The notes beneath the pieces are model-generated. The model saw nothing but the letters and a program-made list of their open reading frames with translations, made no database searches and was not told the origin of the DNA. Positions 60,823 through 64,000 of a stretch of DNA of 64,000 bases are shown here, piece after piece (position 1 is the first letter of the stretch; each line of letters begins with the position of its first letter). The DNA comes from Tritrichomonas musculus. Lineage: Eukaryota; Parabasalia; Tritrichomonadida; Tritrichomonadidae. A program made the position numbers and the translations under genes. The stretch lies in contig JAPFFF010000053.1 in assembly GCA_039105265.1 (NCBI GenBank), forward strand, positions 248,001 through 312,000, given 5' to 3'.

Positions 60823-63800
60823 ATGATTGAAGAATTTCAAAAAATTCGGAAATGCATAGACAGCAAGAAGTTTATATTGCATAACCATGCAGCCATCGAA
60901 GTTATTCAAGATTATAACTTCATTCATATTTCAGAACAAATTTCATTTGATGGAAAAGAAGAAGAAGAAGAAAAAGAAAAAGAATTCAAAATATATCAAA
61001 ATATCAGTAATTCTAAAGTCATTGTGATTGACCAAAACAAAAAATTCGATAAATTAGTTAATCAAAAATATTATATTCTTGGCTTTGAAAAAACTATAAT
61101 TCTCCTCAAAGAATCTTCTCTTTCATTTCTTCAACAACTTTTATCTTCCAATCCAAATATACCAATTTGTTTCTTGAATAGCAAAGATAATTATTTTTCA
61201 AAAAACATAAAAAATCCAGAAATTACAAATAACGAATTCTTTAAAGAAGAAATAGAGAGTTTAAATAATTTTTTTCATCTTTCTAATTTGACAAGGCAAA
61301 TGAAAAGAATATGGAAATTTATTGTTCCATGCATATCGGGCTATTTAATTAAGAAAAGCTATTTACAGTTAAACGATCATCGTATTTCAAATTTCATTGA
61401 AAACATCGAAAAACCTCTTGAGAACAAAGTCATAAAAGAAGAAGACTGTGTCAAACTACGAAATGTTGGAAAAGGAAGTTCATTTACATGTGTATTGATA
61501 TACCACATTATACATGAAAAAATGTATGTTATTAAGAAGCCGAATATTTACAATGCCGAATTTCGGAAGTTGATTGAGCGAGAGAAAGAAAATTATTTGC
61601 GCTTCAGCCATCCACTTTTGCCAACATTTTATGGGACAGTTGAAAATAAAGACTACATTGTCATTGAATTCATCAATGGACGAACATTGAGCAATATAAA
61701 TAAAAATCAGTTTTCAGCTGACGATGTATTTCATATCATCTATGAAATCATCACCGTCATCAAGTACTTTCACAGCAATAATTATATTTATCGAGATTTA
61801 AAAGCAAACAATATCATCATTGATGAAAATAAAAGCGCTGTTTTGATTGATCTTGATCGTTTGATTGAATATGATCCATCCATTGTGCATACATCAGATC
61901 TGATAAATGCATCAGAAAATCCATCATTTGATGATGATATTCGATGCTTAAGAGAAACGATACAATTCATCTTACAAGAAACAGAGGATTCACATGACGC
62001 CGCAAATGAAATATCTAAGATGTTCAATGAAGAAGCGAATCTTTCTATTTCAGATATAATTGATGTATTTGACACAATATTTGAATGTGAAATGAAAACA
62101 TCAGAAGAATATGAAGAATATTTGAGCAATTTCAAAATACTTAACATTTTATCAACCAAATATGAACAAAATAGAAACGATCGAAATATGTATTTTAATC
62201 TTGGATTTATTTATTCCACAGGAGATCATGTTCCAATCGATATTAATAAAGCGATTCATTATTATTCACTCGCTTCAAATCAAAACCTTGCGGAAGCACA
62301 ATATAATCTTGGATTTATTTATCATACAGGATATCATGTTCCAATTTACATTGACAAAGCGATTCATTATTATTCACTCGCTGCAAATCAAAACTTTCCA
62401 GAAGCACAATATAATCTTGGATTTATTTATTCCACAGGAGATCATGTTCCAATCGATATTAATAAAGCGATTCATTATTATTCACTCGCTTCAAATCAAA
62501 ACCTTGCGGAAGCACAATATAATCTTGGATTTATTTATCATACAGGATATCATGTTCCAATTGACATTGACAAAGCGATTCATCATTATTCACTCGCTGC
62601 AAATCAAAACTTTCCAGAAGCACAATATAATCTTGGATTTATTTATCATTCAGGAGATCATGTTTCAATCGATATTAATAAAGCGATTCATTATTATTCA
62701 CTGGCTGCAAATCAAAACCATCCAGAAGCACAATTTAAACTTGGATTTATTTATCATTCAGGAAAACATGTTCCAATTGACATTAATAAAGCGATTCATT
62801 ATTATTCACTCGCTGCAAATCAAAACGATGCAGAAGCACAATTTAATCTTGGATTTATTTATCATACAGGATATCATGTTCCAATTGACATTGACAAAGC
62901 GATTCATTATTATTCACTCGCTGCAAATCAAAACCATTCAAAAGCACAATTTAATCTTGGAGTTATTTATCATAAAGGATATCATGTTCCAATTGACATT
63001 GACAAAGCGATTCATTATTATTCACTGGCTGCAAATCAAAACCTTTCAAAAGCACAATTTAAACTTGGATTTATTTATCATACAGGATATCATGTTCCAA
63101 TTGACATTAATAAAGCGATTCATTATTATTCACTCGCTGCAAATCAAAACGATGCAGAAGCACAATTTAATCTTGGAGTTATTTATTCTAAAGGATATCA
63201 TGTTCCAATTGACATTGACAAAGCGATTCATTATTATTCACTCGCTGCAAATCAAAACCATTCAAAAGCACAAATTAATCTTGGAGTTATTTATCATAAA
63301 GGATATCATGTTCCAATCGACATTAATAAAGCGATTCATTATTATTCACTGGCTGCAAATCAAAACTTTCCAGAAGCACAATTTAATCTTGGAGTTATTT
63401 ATCATAAAGGATATCATGTTCCAATCGATATTAATAAAGCGATTCATTATTATTCACTCGCTGCAAATCAAAACTATCCGAGAGCACAATTTAAACTTGG
63501 ATTTATTTATTCCACAGGATATCATGTTTCAATTGACATTGAAAAAGCGATTCATTATTATTCACTCGCTTCAAATCAAAACCATTCAAAAGCACAATTT
63601 AAACTTGGATTTATTTATTCCACAGGATATCATGTTCCAATCGACATTAATAAAGCGATTCATTATTATTCACTCGCTGCAAATCAAAATCATGCAGAAG
63701 CTCAATTTAAACTTGGATTTATTTATTCCACAGGAGATCATGTTTCAATCAATATTGATAAAGCGATTCATTATTATTCACTCGCTTCAAATCAAAACTT

Positions 63801-64000
63801 TCCAGAAGCACAATTTAAACTTGGAGTTATTTATCATAAAGGATATCATGTTCCAATCGATATTAATAAAGCGATTCATTATTATTCACTCGCTGCAAAT
63901 CAAAATCATGCAGAAGCACAATTTAATCTTGGATTTATTTATTCCACAGGAGATCATGTTCCAATCGATATTAATAAAGCGATTCATCATTATTCACTCG
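60823..64000 (+). CDS. Protein kinase with Sel1-type repeats, array copy 5 (partial at window edge)
   Basis: Open from the ATG at 60823 to the window end (1059 codons visible). It matches copy 4 at every base compared except 61996, where it has G (Asp, as in copies 1 to 3) against T in copy 4. The kinase landmarks are all present, and at least 16 full repeats are visible from 62188. The near identity to copy 4 means a very recent duplication. The 3' end and its LRR partner lie outside the window. Confidence 0.92.
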   Translation, partial: MIEEFQKIRKCIDSKKFILHNHAAIEVIQDYNFIHISEQISFDGKEEEEEKEKEFKIYQNISNSKVIVIDQNKKFDKLVNQKYYILGFEKTIILLKESSLSFLQQLLSSNPNIPICFLNSKDNYFSKNIKNPEITNNEFFKEEIESLNNFFHLSNLTRQMKRIWKFIVPCISGYLIKKSYLQLNDHRISNFIENIEKPLENKVIKEEDCVKLRNVGKGSSFTCVLIYHIIHEKMYVIKKPNIYNAEFRKLIEREKENYLRFSHPLLPTFYGTVENKDYIVIEFINGRTLSNINKNQFSADDVFHIIYEIITVIKYFHSNNYIYRDLKANNIIIDENKSAVLIDLDRLIEYDPSIVHTSDLINASENPSFDDDIRCLRETIQFILQETEDSHDAANEISKMFNEEANLSISDIIDVFDTIFECEMKTSEEYEEYLSNFKILNILSTKYEQNRNDRNMYFNLGFIYSTGDHVPIDINKAIHYYSLASNQNLAEAQYNLGFIYHTGYHVPIYIDKAIHYYSLAANQNFPEAQYNLGFIYSTGDHVPIDINKAIHYYSLASNQNLAEAQYNLGFIYHTGYHVPIDIDKAIHHYSLAANQNFPEAQYNLGFIYHSGDHVSIDINKAIHYYSLAANQNHPEAQFKLGFIYHSGKHVPIDINKAIHYYSLAANQNDAEAQFNLGFIYHTGYHVPIDIDKAIHYYSLAANQNHSKAQFNLGVIYHKGYHVPIDIDKAIHYYSLAANQNLSKAQFKLGFIYHTGYHVPIDINKAIHYYSLAANQNDAEAQFNLGVIYSKGYHVPIDIDKAIHYYSLAANQNHSKAQINLGVIYHKGYHVPIDINKAIHYYSLAANQNFPEAQFNLGVIYHKGYHVPIDINKAIHYYSLAANQNYPRAQFKLGFIYSTGYHVSIDIEKAIHYYSLASNQNHSKAQFKLGFIYSTGYHVPIDINKAIHYYSLAANQNHAEAQFKLGFIYSTGDHVSINIDKAIHYYSLASNQNFPEAQFKLGVIYHKGYHVPIDINKAIHYYSLAANQNHAEAQFNLGFIYSTGDHVPIDINKAIHHYSL
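62188..64000 (+). repeat. Sel1 108-bp repeat array, at least 16 units (kinase copy 5, runs off the window)
   Basis: 1813 bp visible, about 16.8 units, in the same order as the start of the copy 4 array. Confidence 0.95.

Larger units (their letters stand above)
34560..64000 (+). repeat. Tandem array of kinase-Sel1 / BspA-LRR units (at least five)
   Basis: Unit starts, set at the dehydrogenase-like spacer sequence, are about 34560 (true gene end), 40488, 46907, 53837 and 60363. Each unit holds a plus-strand kinase-Sel1 gene and, in complete units, a minus-strand LRR gene with their 3' ends facing each other. Spacing from one unit start to the next is 6419, 6930 and 6526 bp for units 2, 3 and 4. 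These differences equal 108-bp repeat gains (21, 26 and 22 repeats) minus 28 bp of small deletions in unit 3 and one base in the LRR genes of units 3 and 4. Units 4 and 5 differ at a single noticed base over the shared 3.2 kb of coding sequence. Confidence 0.95.

Noticed and set aside
1-64000. tRNA or rRNA genes
   Set aside because: No cloverleaf or conserved rRNA segment was noticed while reading both strands by eye; a dedicated scan was not possible.

Overview
The window reads as nuclear DNA of a parabasalid protist, most likely a Tritrichomonas-like trichomonad. It is very AT-rich, no intron was needed to read any gene, and it holds a large Maverick/Polinton, a Mutator-like transposase with SWIM and CCHC fingers, BspA-like leucine-rich repeat genes and protein kinases carrying Sel1 repeats. 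The species is inferred from gene content, not proven.

Region 1 (1-23401) is the right-hand part of a Maverick/Polinton whose left end lies outside the window. Its visible genes include a protein-primed family B DNA polymerase, major capsid protein, packaging ATPase, rve-type integrase, a candidate minor capsid protein and two related very large proteins with coiled-coil and hydrophobic segments. Accessory genes are three related HNH endonucleases, one T5orf172/GIY-YIG-like protein, and an unknown gene enclosed by inverted repeats. The visible part looks whole. The adenain-type protease common in the family was not recognised here.

Region 2 (23402-34924) is a repeat-rich host landscape. The Maverick sits inside a MULE transposase gene whose 3' part follows directly. 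Then come a BspA-like LRR pseudogene (minus strand), about 2.2 kb of gene-free AT-rich repeats, a decayed coding remnant, a small fossil of a second Maverick capsid gene, a 787-bp mariner-like MITE with long inverted repeats, and a zinc-dependent sorbitol/polyol dehydrogenase gene with two frame changes.

Region 3 (about 34560-64000) is a tandem array of at least five units of roughly 6 to 7 kb. Each unit has a plus-strand kinase-Sel1 gene and, in the four complete units, a convergent minus-strand BspA-like LRR gene. The kinase genes carry 14, 21, 26, 22 and at least 16 copies of a 108-bp (36-residue) Sel1 repeat. The spacing of units 2, 3 and 4 (6419, 6930, 6526 bp) is fully accounted for by the repeat counts plus a few small deletions. 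The spacer at the head of units 2 to 5 resembles the last codons and 3' flank of the polyol dehydrogenase, so the array probably grew by duplicating a segment whose left breakpoint lay in that gene. Copy 1 of the kinase gene is broken by a 369-bp MITE and copy 3 by six clustered deletions. Copies 2 and 4 are intact, and copy 5 is open to the window edge. LRR copies 3 and 4 share a one-base deletion that removes the normal start.
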